The notes under the pieces are model-generated. The model did not search any database and was not told the origin of the DNA. It saw only the letters and a program-made list of their open reading frames with translations. This document shows positions 53,199 through 62,638 of a stretch of DNA of 64,000 nucleotides, piece after piece (positions within the stretch are counted from its first letter, which is position 1; each line of letters starts with the position of its first letter). Made by a program: the position numbers and the translations under genes. The stretch lies in NCBI GenBank assembly GCA_963748405.1, contig CAVVIT010000002.1, forward strand, positions 477,061-541,060, read 5' to 3'. This DNA comes from Fen-1273 sp963748405. GTDB taxonomy: Bacteria > Bacteroidota > Ignavibacteria > UBA10030 > UBA6906.

Positions 53199-54440
53199 AT
53201 GAAAGGTGCCATGAAATTTCGATTGCTCGTGATCCCCTGCCTCATTTCCCTCTTGTCTGAACCCGCCTACTCACAGCTTGGCGCCGGCGGGTATCCGTTT
53301 GACAGTCCAGCCGATCCGCGGAGCGTCGCGATGGGAGAGTCGTTCGTCGCACTTCCGTCAGATCCCGCCGCACTCATGTACAACCCCGCCGGGCTCGCGG
53401 GATTGAACGGCCTGAATGTTTCCTATTCCCGGAAGAGCCTCGACTGGTTCATCAAGGACTGGAGCATCTCGTCAATCAATGCGACGGTGGGAACGTCGTT
53501 CGGCGTGTTCGCCGCCCAGTATAACAGGAAATCGATGGGGACGACTCCCGTGACGACGGAGCAGTACCCCGACGGGAACGGGAGCAACATCACGCTCTAC
53601 GCGCACGATGCCGCGCTCGGCTATGCGTACCGGCTTCCGATGGGTCTGGCGCTCGGCGCCTCTGCGAAGTACTATGACTTCGTGGAATCAATCTCCGGCC
53701 CGCTTAACGGCGGGACGCCGCCGTGGAAGAGCACACCCGCGTATCTTTTTGATTTTGGAGTCACGTACACGCTTCCCCGGCTCCACGCGCAGGATGTGGT
53801 GGAGGATTCGATTACCGTGGGACTCACGTATCAGAACATCGGCTCGCAGTGGAAGTATACGTACCCGCCGGCAACAGACCCGCACGTGCTCCTCGAGTAC
53901 TTTCCGGGTAGTGTGGCTTACCAGATGCCCGAGTACTTCCGCATCGGTTTGTCTTATGCGATGAGGATCCGTCCGAAAGAAGATGGTGATCTCTCGCCGC
54001 TTGCCGGGGTTTTTTCCGGGGAGTTCCGGAGCCTTGAGGCTCCGCTGCAGTCGTCGTACTATTTGATGTACTACGGAGCTCCCCAGCCGGTACCCGAAAC
54101 CTCATACTGGGGGCTCGGTGTTGAACTCACGATCTATGAGTTCGTTTCCGTCCGGGGGGGCGCGGCGTTCAGGCCGTACAACGACGTGGAAGGTGAGAGG
54201 GACAGGCCTTCATTCCGATACGGAGCAGGCATTCACGTTCCTTTCAGAAGGATCGGGCTCGACATGCCGCTGACGTTCTCGTTCGAGTATACGGTCATAC
54301 CCGTCAGTGAGCCCATATCTTCGTCTTCGTACGTTTTCTCACAGCCGGCTGGCCCGGGGTACTTCGAGGATACAGGAGTGAGCAGGGGAACATACCCGCT
54401 CTTTTCTCTGGAGATTCAGTACACGGGGTTCCCCTGGTGA
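53199..54440 (+). CDS. PorV/UPF0164-like outer-membrane beta-barrel protein (copy 1)
   Basis: 413 aa. Signal peptide (MKFRLLVIPCLISLLSEPAYS). The mature start shows the family pattern ADPRSVAMGESFVALPSDPAALMYNPAGLAGLNG, and the rest is FadL-like barrel strands with HDAALGYAYRLPMG and SITVGLTYQNIGSQW. PorV-type proteins serve as outer-membrane anchors or shuttles; no type IX secretion gene is in the window. ATG at 53199 or 53211 (AAAGG 5 nt before 53211) both fit. Followed by a clear paralogue. Confidence 0.85.
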   Translation: MKGAMKFRLLVIPCLISLLSEPAYSQLGAGGYPFDSPADPRSVAMGESFVALPSDPAALMYNPAGLAGLNGLNVSYSRKSLDWFIKDWSISSINATVGTSFGVFAAQYNRKSMGTTPVTTEQYPDGNGSNITLYAHDAALGYAYRLPMGLALGASAKYYDFVESISGPLNGGTPPWKSTPAYLFDFGVTYTLPRLHAQDVVEDSITVGLTYQNIGSQWKYTYPPATDPHVLLEYFPGSVAYQMPEYFRIGLSYAMRIRPKEDGDLSPLAGVFSGEFRSLEAPLQSSYYLMYYGAPQPVPETSYWGLGVELTIYEFVSVRGGAAFRPYNDVEGERDRPSFRYGAGIHVPFRRIGLDMPLTFSFEYTVIPVSEPISSSSYVFSQPAGPGYFEDTGVSRGTYPLFSLEIQYTGFPW

Positions 54441-54470
54441 GGCGGTTCCGTGAATGAAGGGGATGAGCTC

Positions 54471-55529
54471 ATGCGGCATGGTCTTCTTTGCTTCATCGGC
54501 ATATTGCTTTGGCCGGCAGGTTGCGCCTTTTCGCAGGGAGGCGTATACGGGTATCCGTTTGAAGTTCCCGCCGATCCCCGGAGCTTCGCGATGGGGGAAT
54601 CATTCGCAGGGCTTCCGTCAAACCCGGCCGCGCTGCTGTATAATCCCGCGGGCCTTGCCGGTCTCTCCGGTACGCGCGTCTCCTATTCACAACGGTCACT
54701 GGATGCAGAGTACAACTGGACGCTCCGATCATTCAATGCTGTCGTTGGAACTCCCGTCGGTGTATTCTGCCTCCAGTACAACAGGGATTCCTACGGGACG
54801 TTGCCGCTCACGATGACGGGCGGGGAGCAGCCGGTTGCGGACACATACGACTACGACATTGCGTTCGGTTACGCTCTCCGTCTGGGGAGGGGAGTTTCCA
54901 TCGGCGTCGCGGTGAAATACTACGACTATTCAGGATACTCTTCCTCGGGAGCCTCGATCAATTCCTCGAGTGTGCTCACGACGTTCTCGACAAATCCCGC
55001 CAACCTGCTCGATGTCGGATTTACATACACGCTTCCCCGTTTTCATTCGCAGGGAGCTGTCCAGGATTCCGTGACGATCGGGATGTCGTACCAGAATATC
55101 GGTTCAATCTGGAGAAACAATCCCGGATACGCGATGTATCTCATGCTTCCCACCGGATTGCCGGAGTACTTTCGCGCGGGCGCATCGTACGCGGTGAGAG
55201 TTCTTCCCCGGAACGAGGGTGATCCCTCCCCGCTGGAGGCAGCCCTCTCGGGTGAGTTCCGGAGTCTTCAGACCGACCCCTTCCCGGCTTCGGGGAGTTC
55301 GGAGTGGGGGGTCGGGCTGGAATGCACGATCGAAGAGTTTCTGTCGCTCCGGGTCGGCAGCACTTCAATCGAAGGTATAAATGAACGTTGGCTGGCACGG
55401 TGGGGAGGCGCGGTCCGATTGCCCGTGCACAACCTGGGATTTGACCTGCTTCTCCAGTACGGAAGAATACCCGAGTATTCCCTCTCGGCCTTCTCGGTCG
55501 ACCTCGTGTACTACGGCTGGCCCTTGTGA
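54471..55529 (+). CDS. PorV/UPF0164-like outer-membrane beta-barrel protein (copy 2)
   Basis: 352 aa, a diverged tandem copy of the upstream gene: ADPRSFAMGESFAGLPSNPAALLYNPAGLAGLSG, DIAFGYALRLGRGVSIGVAVKYYDY and DSVTIGMSYQNIGSIW align with it. It is about 60 residues shorter, lacking part of the C-terminal region. The start at ATG 54471 (GGGGATGAG nearby) gives a normal signal peptide (GLLCFIGILLWPAGCAFS); GTG 54450 is possible. The 3' end overlaps the beta-helix gene on the opposite strand by 19 nt. Confidence 0.83.
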   Translation: MRHGLLCFIGILLWPAGCAFSQGGVYGYPFEVPADPRSFAMGESFAGLPSNPAALLYNPAGLAGLSGTRVSYSQRSLDAEYNWTLRSFNAVVGTPVGVFCLQYNRDSYGTLPLTMTGGEQPVADTYDYDIAFGYALRLGRGVSIGVAVKYYDYSGYSSSGASINSSSVLTTFSTNPANLLDVGFTYTLPRFHSQGAVQDSVTIGMSYQNIGSIWRNNPGYAMYLMLPTGLPEYFRAGASYAVRVLPRNEGDPSPLEAALSGEFRSLQTDPFPASGSSEWGVGLECTIEEFLSLRVGSTSIEGINERWLARWGGAVRLPVHNLGFDLLLQYGRIPEYSLSAFSVDLVYYGWPL

Positions 55530-57769
55530 TTTTCGCGAGCCGGTTTTTTCTTCCTCGGCCCGATCTCCGATACTTTGACGGGAGTGAATCCCAGTTTGAT
55601 CGCCGGTGAATTCGGGACAAGCCGAAAATCCCTCTTTGCCGGAGCCCGCACCCCCGGGTTTCCGTTCAATATCAGGTTCCCTTTGAAGAGACGTGCCGCC
55701 CCTTCGTCTCTGTTCGGGAGCGCGACGTATCCTTCCTTCATGTCGATGTCCAGGTAATACGGGTCCCACCCCTTTTCTCCGTCTTTCCTTCTTCTGAGGA
55801 GCACCGGGTCGCCGATCACGTTGTCCTTGATCGTCACGACGGACAGATCGAACGCCAGGTAGTCGTACACGTCCATCCACCTTCCGCCGTAGGATATATT
55901 CCGTTCGATCGTGTTGTATTTCGGCACGCCCGGCGTGCTGTCTTCCATCTGGAGCAGTCCGGGATACCGGGTGCTGTACGGCGGCCTGTTGTAGTTCATG
56001 TCGTCCATCTCGGTGTACAGGAGCTTCGGGCTCCCTTCGAAATAGTACGATGCCCAGCCGAGCCCGCGTGCGTCGACGTGGAGCGACGGACTGCATTCGA
56101 CGTAGATGTTCTCCACCACCGTGTTGAATCTCCCGCCGCCGATCATCGTGGACCGCCCGGCCCTGTAGAAGAGGTTGCCCTTCACGGTGAACCCGCTCGC
56201 CCAGTCGTCCAGGTAGACCGCCATCACGCCGTGAAGCCCCGGCCCCTTGAGGTCGTGGAAATAGTTGTACCGGATCACGTTCCCCTGCCACGTCCAGTCG
56301 CGGCCGGTATGGATCGCCCCCGCGTCTCCCGTTTCCTTCATCAGGTGGTGGAACTCGTTGTACTCGATGATGTTGTCGTTCCCCCTGAGCGTCATTCCCT
56401 CGAACGGCGCGTCGTGTATGAGATTATGAGCCGCCCTCAGACCGACCCCTTCCATGATGACGGCATACTGGCCGGTTCTGAGCCACGTGCTGTACTCGTA
56501 GATCGTATTGTCCTCCGCGTAATGCCCTCCGGGGGCGAGCGTCTTCCTCTCTCCCCCCCGCATGAATATCGCGCCGAGGCCGACGTCGTGTATCGTGCAG
56601 TACACGACCCCGTGATGAAGCCCCCCTTCGATCGTTACGGCGTCTCCGCCGAGATTCGTGAAGACGGATCCGGAGACGATGTTGTCGTGCCCGCCCCGCA
56701 TCCGGATTCCTTCTCTGCGCCCGTACACAAATGACAGCCCTTCGATCCTGACCCACGAGCAGCTGTCGATCTCGATGAGCGGGTGTTCCAGCATCGAGAC
56801 GGCCGCCTCTTTGATTTCCGCGGGGGGCCAGAGATACAGCAGTCCGCGTGAGCGGTCGATGTACCACTCGCCGGGTGAGTCCAGCTCCTCGAGGACATTC
56901 AGGAAGTAGTACCGCTGGTTCTTCGTATACCCGTACCAGTGATGGGGAGGCCTGAGCGTGATCTCCCGCTTCGCACTATCGATCGACTGCACCCGCTGGT
57001 ACGAATCGCTCCAGTCGAACGTCCAGTAACCGTGTACGAATATGTCGTCGCTCGGGCTCCATTTCGATGGTTCGTTTCCTTCGTACGTGATCCGCCCGTA
57101 GTGCCTCCCGGCCGGGACGCCGTCATACCGTTTTTCCCTTTCGAGCCCCTTGTTGTACAGCGTATCCCCGTTTTGCGGCACGTCCGCGATGCGGAGCCAG
57201 CCCTCGTTCGGATAGCGAGCGGGGGTCATCCGCTTACCGTTGACGAAGAGCTCCATCGGGGGGCCCCCCTTCTGACGGATTTCGCCGTAGTCCGTGATTC
57301 CCTGGGCCTTGATGTCCGCGACGAGGACGTGTGACCGGGCCGCTGCGCCGAGCCGGCCGCGAACGGCAGGATCGATGACCGGCCTGAAATCTGCAACCTT
57401 CCGTCCGCCGCTCACGTAGACTTTTTCATTCCTGTAGGCGCGCCAGACGATCGGTCCGGATCCCGTTCCGGAATCAGCCGCGGTGAGAAAAAATGTTCCG
57501 TCAAATGGGTAGATCCCTCTGCGTATGTTCACGTTCGCACCGCCGCCGAGAAGTCCTTTGGTCTTCAATGCTCTCAGCGCATCGCGGGCGCCGGTGAATG
57601 TCCGGAACGGGCCGTCCGTGCCCGACCTGTTGGGTGAGGAGAGTTGCCCCGACCAGGAATCGTTCCCCGCGGGCGATATGAAAAAATCGTTGCTCCCGGA
57701 AGACGCCGGCGAGAGCGCCGGGCACACCAGGCAGAGGACGAACCAGGAGAGGACAACGAAGCGTTTCAT
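55511..57769 (-). CDS. Secreted right-handed beta-helix protein (GH141/polysaccharide-active type)
   Basis: 752 aa. Signal peptide MKRFVVLSWFVLCLVCPALS. The N-terminal part FFISPAGNDSWSGQLSSPN ... DGPFRTFTGARDALRAL is the typical entry of large beta-helix glycosidases/lyases. The middle and end are ladders of beta-helix coils with N/D/G turns (DAVTIEGGLHHGVVYCTIHDVG, AGAIHTGRDWTWQGNVIRYNYFHD, in part). A glycan target is likely (GH141 members are fucosidases and xylanases) but not provable here. The start at 57769 follows from the signal peptide; the frame opens to 57940 without support. TATATT lies upstream but no good -35. Confidence 0.82.
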   Translation of the reverse strand: MKRFVVLSWFVLCLVCPALSPASSGSNDFFISPAGNDSWSGQLSSPNRSGTDGPFRTFTGARDALRALKTKGLLGGGANVNIRRGIYPFDGTFFLTAADSGTGSGPIVWRAYRNEKVYVSGGRKVADFRPVIDPAVRGRLGAAARSHVLVADIKAQGITDYGEIRQKGGPPMELFVNGKRMTPARYPNEGWLRIADVPQNGDTLYNKGLEREKRYDGVPAGRHYGRITYEGNEPSKWSPSDDIFVHGYWTFDWSDSYQRVQSIDSAKREITLRPPHHWYGYTKNQRYYFLNVLEELDSPGEWYIDRSRGLLYLWPPAEIKEAAVSMLEHPLIEIDSCSWVRIEGLSFVYGRREGIRMRGGHDNIVSGSVFTNLGGDAVTIEGGLHHGVVYCTIHDVGLGAIFMRGGERKTLAPGGHYAEDNTIYEYSTWLRTGQYAVIMEGVGLRAAHNLIHDAPFEGMTLRGNDNIIEYNEFHHLMKETGDAGAIHTGRDWTWQGNVIRYNYFHDLKGPGLHGVMAVYLDDWASGFTVKGNLFYRAGRSTMIGGGRFNTVVENIYVECSPSLHVDARGLGWASYYFEGSPKLLYTEMDDMNYNRPPYSTRYPGLLQMEDSTPGVPKYNTIERNISYGGRWMDVYDYLAFDLSVVTIKDNVIGDPVLLRRRKDGEKGWDPYYLDIDMKEGYVALPNRDEGAARLFKGNLILNGNPGVRAPAKRDFRLVPNSPAIKLGFTPVKVSEIGPRKKKPARENHKGQP

Positions 57770-57833
57770 GGGAGTCAGGCCGAATGTGAAGAACGCTGAA
57801 CGCGGAGTTTTTTGAATATACGCATCCCGTTCC

Positions 57834-57860
57834 GTCATTGCGAGCGAAGCGAAGCAATCC
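57834..57860 (+). repeat. REP-like dispersed element, copy A
   Basis: GTCATTGCGAGCGAAGCGAAGCAATCC-type element with palindromic ATTGC ... GCAAT ends. It lies in the gap between the divergent beta-helix and URO-D-like genes. Related copies at 30695-30732 and 59747-59769. Confidence 0.65.
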
Positions 57861-57880
57861 GCGCGGTGACAACCTGCTCT

Positions 57881-57908
57881 TTGAACATTGGCGAAATTCC
57901 TGTATCTT
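57881..57908 (+). promoter_or_regulatory. promoter of the URO-D-like/rhomboid genes
   Basis: TTGAAC, 16 bases, TATCTT; the leader would be about 15 nt to the ATG at 57930 and has no SD. Confidence 0.55.
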
Positions 57909-57929
57909 ACTCCACTCTCATCCTCCTCC

Positions 57930-58998
57930 ATGACGTCCAAAGAACGCGTCCTTACGGCATTCGGGCACGGTATCCCAGATCGCGTTCCGATCGATTATCT
58001 TGCCAATCCCGGCATTGATGGGCGTCTGAAACAACACTACGGGCTCCGCGCAGGCGATGATGAGGGTCTCAGGCGTGCGCTTGGTGTCGATTTCTTCGAG
58101 ATCATCCCGCAGTATACCGGGCCCCCGCTCCACGGGGAGATCCCCGGACGGAAGATCGACATCTGGGGAATCAGGACCCGGTGGGTGGAGCACGATGCCG
58201 GGGGATACTGGGACTATTGCGACTTCCCCCTGAAGGATGCGGACGAGGAAGCCGTTGCGCGATGGCCGCTCCCGTCGGCTGACGAGTTCGATTACGCTTC
58301 CGCCCTGGCGGAATGCGGGAGGATGAAGGACTACTGCCTGCTGATCGGAAACCCCGGGGGCGCCGACATGATAAACACGGCGGGGATGATACGGACGATG
58401 GAGCAGACGCTTCTGGACCTGATGACGGACAACCCGGCGGCGCTGCTGTTCATGGACCGGAAGAACAATCTTCAACTCGAAGTCTACGGGAGAATGCTCG
58501 AGAAGGCGAAAGGGAAGATCGACATGATGTGGCTGGGGGAGGACCTGGGAACGCAGCGCGGCCCGATGGTCAGCCTCGCGCTGTACAGAAGGCACATCCG
58601 CCCCCGCCACCAGAAATTCGTCGACCTGGCGCGGACGTTCGGCATTCCCGTCATGATTCACTCCTGCGGGTCGAGCAGCTGGGCGTTCGAAGATTTCATC
58701 GACATGGGGATCACCGTCGTGGATACGCTCCAGCCGGAAGCAAAGGACATGGCCCCCGCCTACCTCAAATCCCGGTACGGAGACAGGCTCTGCGTTTCAC
58801 GGCTGCATATCGACGGCCGGGAGCGTCGTCACCGGATCGCCCGGGGATGTGGTCAGGGAGGTCGGGGAAACGCTGAATGTCATGATGCCCGGCGGAGGCT
58901 ATGCGTTTTCGCCGACCCACATGCTCCAGGATAATTCGCCGACGGAGAACGTCGTGACAATGTACGAAACTGCTCACAGGCTCGGAAGGTATGCATGA
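57930..58998 (+). CDS. Uroporphyrinogen-decarboxylase-like (MtaA/URO-D superfamily) protein, frameshifted
   Basis: The intact product would be about 355 aa. Frame 1 (57930 to about 58794) holds the URO-D-like core: TSKERVLTAFGHGIPDRVPID, IMIHSCGSSSWAFEDFIDMG and VVDTLQPEAKDMAP. After a +1 break at TTT 58795-58797, frame 2 resumes VHGCISTAGSVVTGSPGDVVREVG and runs to TGA 58998, which overlaps the rhomboid ATG as ATGA. This supports one coding gene. It belongs to the URO-D-like group of uncharacterised or methyltransferase-type enzymes, not clearly HemE. ATG follows a promoter without SD. Confidence 0.85.
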
Positions 58999-59745
58999 AT
59001 AGATGGACGATGCGGCTCATCATAGCGAACGTGGCGATGTATGTGCTGAGTCTCGCCGCCCCCGGACTCATGAACGCCACGATGCTCGTCCCGGCCTATG
59101 CGCTTGTGCGCCCCTGGACGCTCGTGACGTACATGTTCATGCACGCGAGTCCGAGCCACATACTGTTCAACATGCTCGGGCTCTTCTTCTTCGGTCCCCG
59201 GGTCGAGGATGAGCTCGGCGGCGCGCGGTTTCTCTGGCTCTACTTCATCAGCGGGTTTACGGGGGCGGTGCTTTCCTTTTTCTTTACTCCGTTTGCCGCC
59301 ATCGTCGGGGCTTCCGGGGCGATCTACGGCGTACTCCTCGCGTTCGCGTACTTGTGGCCCCGGGAACGGATATTCATATGGGGAATCATACCCATCGAGG
59401 CGCGGTGGCTCGTCGTCGGCATGACCGCGCTCTCACTGTTCGGTGGATACGGGGGCGAGGGAAATATCGCGCATTTCGCGCACCTGGGCGGATTTGTCGG
59501 TGCGTACGTCTATCTGAAACTCATCGACCGCCACATACACCGCGACGCAGATGATGCCCGCGACCCCCGTCGTCGTCGTATCGAGGAACGCCGTCGATCG
59601 CTGGGCGAAGATCGACCGGACGAAGCTCCACGAAGTGAACCGGGACGAACTGGACCGGATCCGGATGAAGATGTCGACGCACGGAATCGAAAGTCTGACG
59701 ATGCAGGAGATCGCGTTCCTTGATCGCTTCAGCGAGAACGCGTGA
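58995..59745 (+). CDS. Rhomboid intramembrane serine protease with C-terminal tail domain, frameshifted
   Basis: Six TMs with catalytic S107 in GASGAIYG and H163 in AHFAHLGGF, plus H50/H55/N59 in MHASPSHILFNM. It cleaves membrane-embedded substrates. Read straight, the frame leaves a basic/acidic nonsense tail ending at 59723. Dropping one C from CCCCC at 59564-59568 gives NAVDRWAKIDRTKLHEVNRDELDRI ... SLTMQEIAFLDRFS (shown in part), the tail known from Bacteroidota rhomboids, ending at TGA 59745. The true protein is likely ~249 aa. ATGA overlap with the URO-D-like gene. Confidence 0.88.
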
Positions 59746-59746
59746 T

Positions 59747-59769
59747 GTCATTGCAAGCGACGCAATACC
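59747..59769 (+). repeat. REP-like dispersed element, degenerate copy B
   Basis: GTCATTGCAAGCGACGCAATACC keeps the ATTGC ... GCAAT palindrome ends of copy A but is shorter. It lies between the rhomboid stop and the M16 signal peptide start. Confidence 0.5.
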
Positions 59770-59800
59770 ATTTTTTCCCTCATCCAACCGGAGCCACCGT

Positions 59801-61135
59801 ATGAAATACATGGCCGCAGGCGTCTGCCTGCTCCTCGCCGTACTTGCCGGGAGTCCTTCCTTGGCTGAAACGATTATCCCGTACAAAGTGCACACCGCCG
59901 TTCTGCCGAACGGCCTCAAGGTGATCATGATCCCGATGGATTCGCCCGGACTTGTCGCATACTATTCCGTCGTCCGGACGGGAAGCAGGGACGAAGTGGA
60001 GCCGGGAAGGTCCGGGTATGCCCATTTCTTCGAGCACATGATGTTCAGGGGAACGGACAAGTATCCCGGTCCGGTCTATGACAGCATCGTCACGTCGATC
60101 GGTGCGAGCGCGAATGCTTCGACGTCGGACGATATCACCGTCTACCACCTGAACTTCGCCGCGGACAACCTCGAAAAGGTCATCGAGATCGAGAGCGACA
60201 GGTTTCAGAATCTCCATTACGACCTCGCGGGATTTCAGACCGAATCGGGAGCCATCTACGGCGAATACCGGAAGGGAGTCACCAATCCGTACGAGGTGCT
60301 GGACGAGAAGGTACGCGACCTTGCATACGACGTTCACACCTACAAACATACGACGATCGGGTTCGAACGGGACATCAAAGCCATGCCCGAGGGATATGAT
60401 TACAGCATCGGGTTCTTCAGGAAATTCTACCGCCCGGAGAACGTCGTGCTGCTGATCGTCGGGGACATCAAGCCGGACGCCGTCCTGGCGCTCATCAGGA
60501 AATATTACAGCCCCTGGAAGAAGGGATACGAGCCCTCTGCCGTGCAGCAGGAACCCCCGCAGAAAGGGGAGCGGACAGGGACGGTCGCCTATCCCGGGAA
60601 GACGCTCCCGATACTCGACATGGCATTCAAGGGGGACGCGTTCAATCCCGCCAACAAGGACTTCGTGGCTGCCACCGTCCTGGGGGATCTTGCCTTCGGA
60701 GAGACGAGCGAGATCTACAAGAAACTCTACATCCAGGAACAGCGCGTGGACGCGATCGGGGCCAGCATTCCCGCCTCGCGCGACATGCCGCTGTTCGAGA
60801 TCACGGCGCGGATCAAGAAAGAAGAGGACATCCCCGCGGTACAGGAGGAAATCCTGAAGACGCTCACGGCGTTCCAGTCGACGCCCGTCGACGCCAAACG
60901 GCTGGCCGGGGTGAAAAAGAGACGCAGGTATGAATTCCTGATGGCCCTGGACACGCCCGAACGGGTCGCGAGCCGTCTGGCCCACTATGTGGCCATATCC
61001 GGCGGCATCGAGGCGGTGAACGACTACTACACCGCCCTTGCGAACGTGACGCCGGACGACATCATGAATGCCGCGAAGAAGTACTTCGTGTCCGACCGGC
61101 GGACCATCGTGGTCCTGAAAGGAGCGGCGAAATGA
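59801..61135 (+). CDS. M16 zinc peptidase, catalytic partner (HFFEH), second pair
   Basis: 444 aa. Signal peptide MKYMAAGVCLLLAVLAGSPSLA. Zinc motif HFFEH (75-79) with a downstream acidic TESGAIYGEYRKG as the likely third ligand region. Two M16 halves as in the 2958-5815 pair, but the sequence is clearly diverged. SD CGGAG 8 nt before the ATG at 59801. The stop overlaps the ATG of the next gene (ATGA). Confidence 0.93.
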   Translation: MKYMAAGVCLLLAVLAGSPSLAETIIPYKVHTAVLPNGLKVIMIPMDSPGLVAYYSVVRTGSRDEVEPGRSGYAHFFEHMMFRGTDKYPGPVYDSIVTSIGASANASTSDDITVYHLNFAADNLEKVIEIESDRFQNLHYDLAGFQTESGAIYGEYRKGVTNPYEVLDEKVRDLAYDVHTYKHTTIGFERDIKAMPEGYDYSIGFFRKFYRPENVVLLIVGDIKPDAVLALIRKYYSPWKKGYEPSAVQQEPPQKGERTGTVAYPGKTLPILDMAFKGDAFNPANKDFVAATVLGDLAFGETSEIYKKLYIQEQRVDAIGASIPASRDMPLFEITARIKKEEDIPAVQEEILKTLTAFQSTPVDAKRLAGVKKRRRYEFLMALDTPERVASRLAHYVAISGGIEAVNDYYTALANVTPDDIMNAAKKYFVSDRRTIVVLKGAAK

Positions 61136-62638
61136 AGACTCTCATTCCTGGCGACCGCAATCCTGACCATCCTCATCTCTTCCATGACATTCGGAGCAGC
61201 GAGCGTGAAGACCGACAACTCCGTCCTCGTCCCGGTGAAGAACGATCCCACCGTCTGTTTCCGGATCTGGTTCAAGGCCGGCTCACAGAACGACCCGGGA
61301 GGAAAGGAAGGGCTCGCGGCGATCACGGCGGCGATGCTCACCGACGGATCGACGCTGAAGAACAGCTACGAGCAGATCCTCGACAGGATGTACCCCCTTG
61401 CCGCATCGTACGACGCGACGGTCTCTGCGGAAATGACGGTGATCTACGGCCGCGTCCACAAAGACAACCTGTCCGAGTACTACCCGATGTTCCTCGACGC
61501 CATCACGGCTCCGGCCTTTGCGCAGCAGGATCTCGACAGGATCAAGAGCCAGACGCTGAACTATCTCGAGAACACGCTCCGCTATTCGAGTGACGAAGAG
61601 CTCGGCAAGGCCGTTCTCTACAACGGGATTTTCGCCGGGACTCCGTACGGGCATATCACCTCCGGGCTGGTCTCGAGCGTCAGGAGCATCACGCTGGACG
61701 ACGTCAGGAGTTTCTACAGGATCTATTACACCACGGATAACCTCGTCATCGGCCTCGGCGGGGGGTACGACGCGGCGCTCCTTGCCCGTCTGAAGAAGGA
61801 TCTCGGGAAGCTTCCCGCCGGACATCCCCTGCCCGTCGCGCCTCCCGCACCCGCACCGGTCAGCGGCTTCAGGGCGACGATCGTCGAGAAGGACGCGCCC
61901 GCCACGGCGATCAGCATGGGCGTTCCGATCGACATCCTCCGCGGCAGCAAGGACTGGTACGCGCTGGCGATCGCCAATTCCTGGCTGGGGGAACACCGCA
62001 ATTCCAGCAGCCACCTGTACCACGTGATTCGCGAGGAGCGCGGGCTGAATTACGGCGATTATTCCTACATCGAGAACTTCCCGGAAGGGGGGAGGCGGAG
62101 CGTCCCGCCGCAGAACGTCTGCAGGCGGAAGCAGATATTCGAGATCTGGATCAGGCCGGTACCCCCCGAGGCGGGGCATTTCGCCCTCCGCGCCGCCCTG
62201 CGCGAGTACAAACACCTCGTGGAGAACGGCCTGACGAAGGAGCAGTTCACGCTGACCCGGAATTTCCTGAGGAATTACATACTCAACTACGCTCCCACGA
62301 CGATGGCGCGCCTCGGGTACGCTCTTGACGACAGATTCTACGGGATCAAGGGGAGCCACATCGCGCAGTTCCGCGCGATGATGAAGACCCTGACGGTGGC
62401 GGACGTCAACAGGGCGATCAAGAAGCACCTGCAGTACGGCGACATGTCGATTGCGATCGTGACGAAGGATGCGAAGGGGCTGCGCGACGAGCTCGTGAAC
62501 GACACGCCGAGCCCGATCACGTACAGGACGAAGAAACCGGAATCAGTGCAGAGCGAGGACAGGGAGATCGCCGTGTTCCCCGTGAAGCTCGCCCCCGGGG
62601 ACGTCACGGTGGTTCCCGTTGCGGAGGAGTTCAGGTAG
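61132..62638 (+). CDS. M16 peptidase-like non-catalytic partner, second pair, frameshifted in the signal peptide
   Basis: The main frame from 61136 encodes an M16-like protein lacking HxxEH (GLAAITAAMLTDGS in its place). The in-frame ATG at 61184 would drop the export signal. Reading ATG at 61132 and removing one A of the AA at 61135-61136 gives MRLSFLATAILTILISSMTFGA, a textbook signal peptide, and an ATGA overlap with the upstream gene. So the gene starts at 61132 with a +1 break after the first codon. It probably pairs with the catalytic subunit upstream. Intact length ~501 aa. Confidence 0.88.

Noticed and set aside
57930..58998. HemE (uroporphyrinogen decarboxylase) for heme synthesis
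   Set aside because: Shows the HSCG-type divergent superfamily pattern rather than the usual HemE signature; no other heme gene is near.
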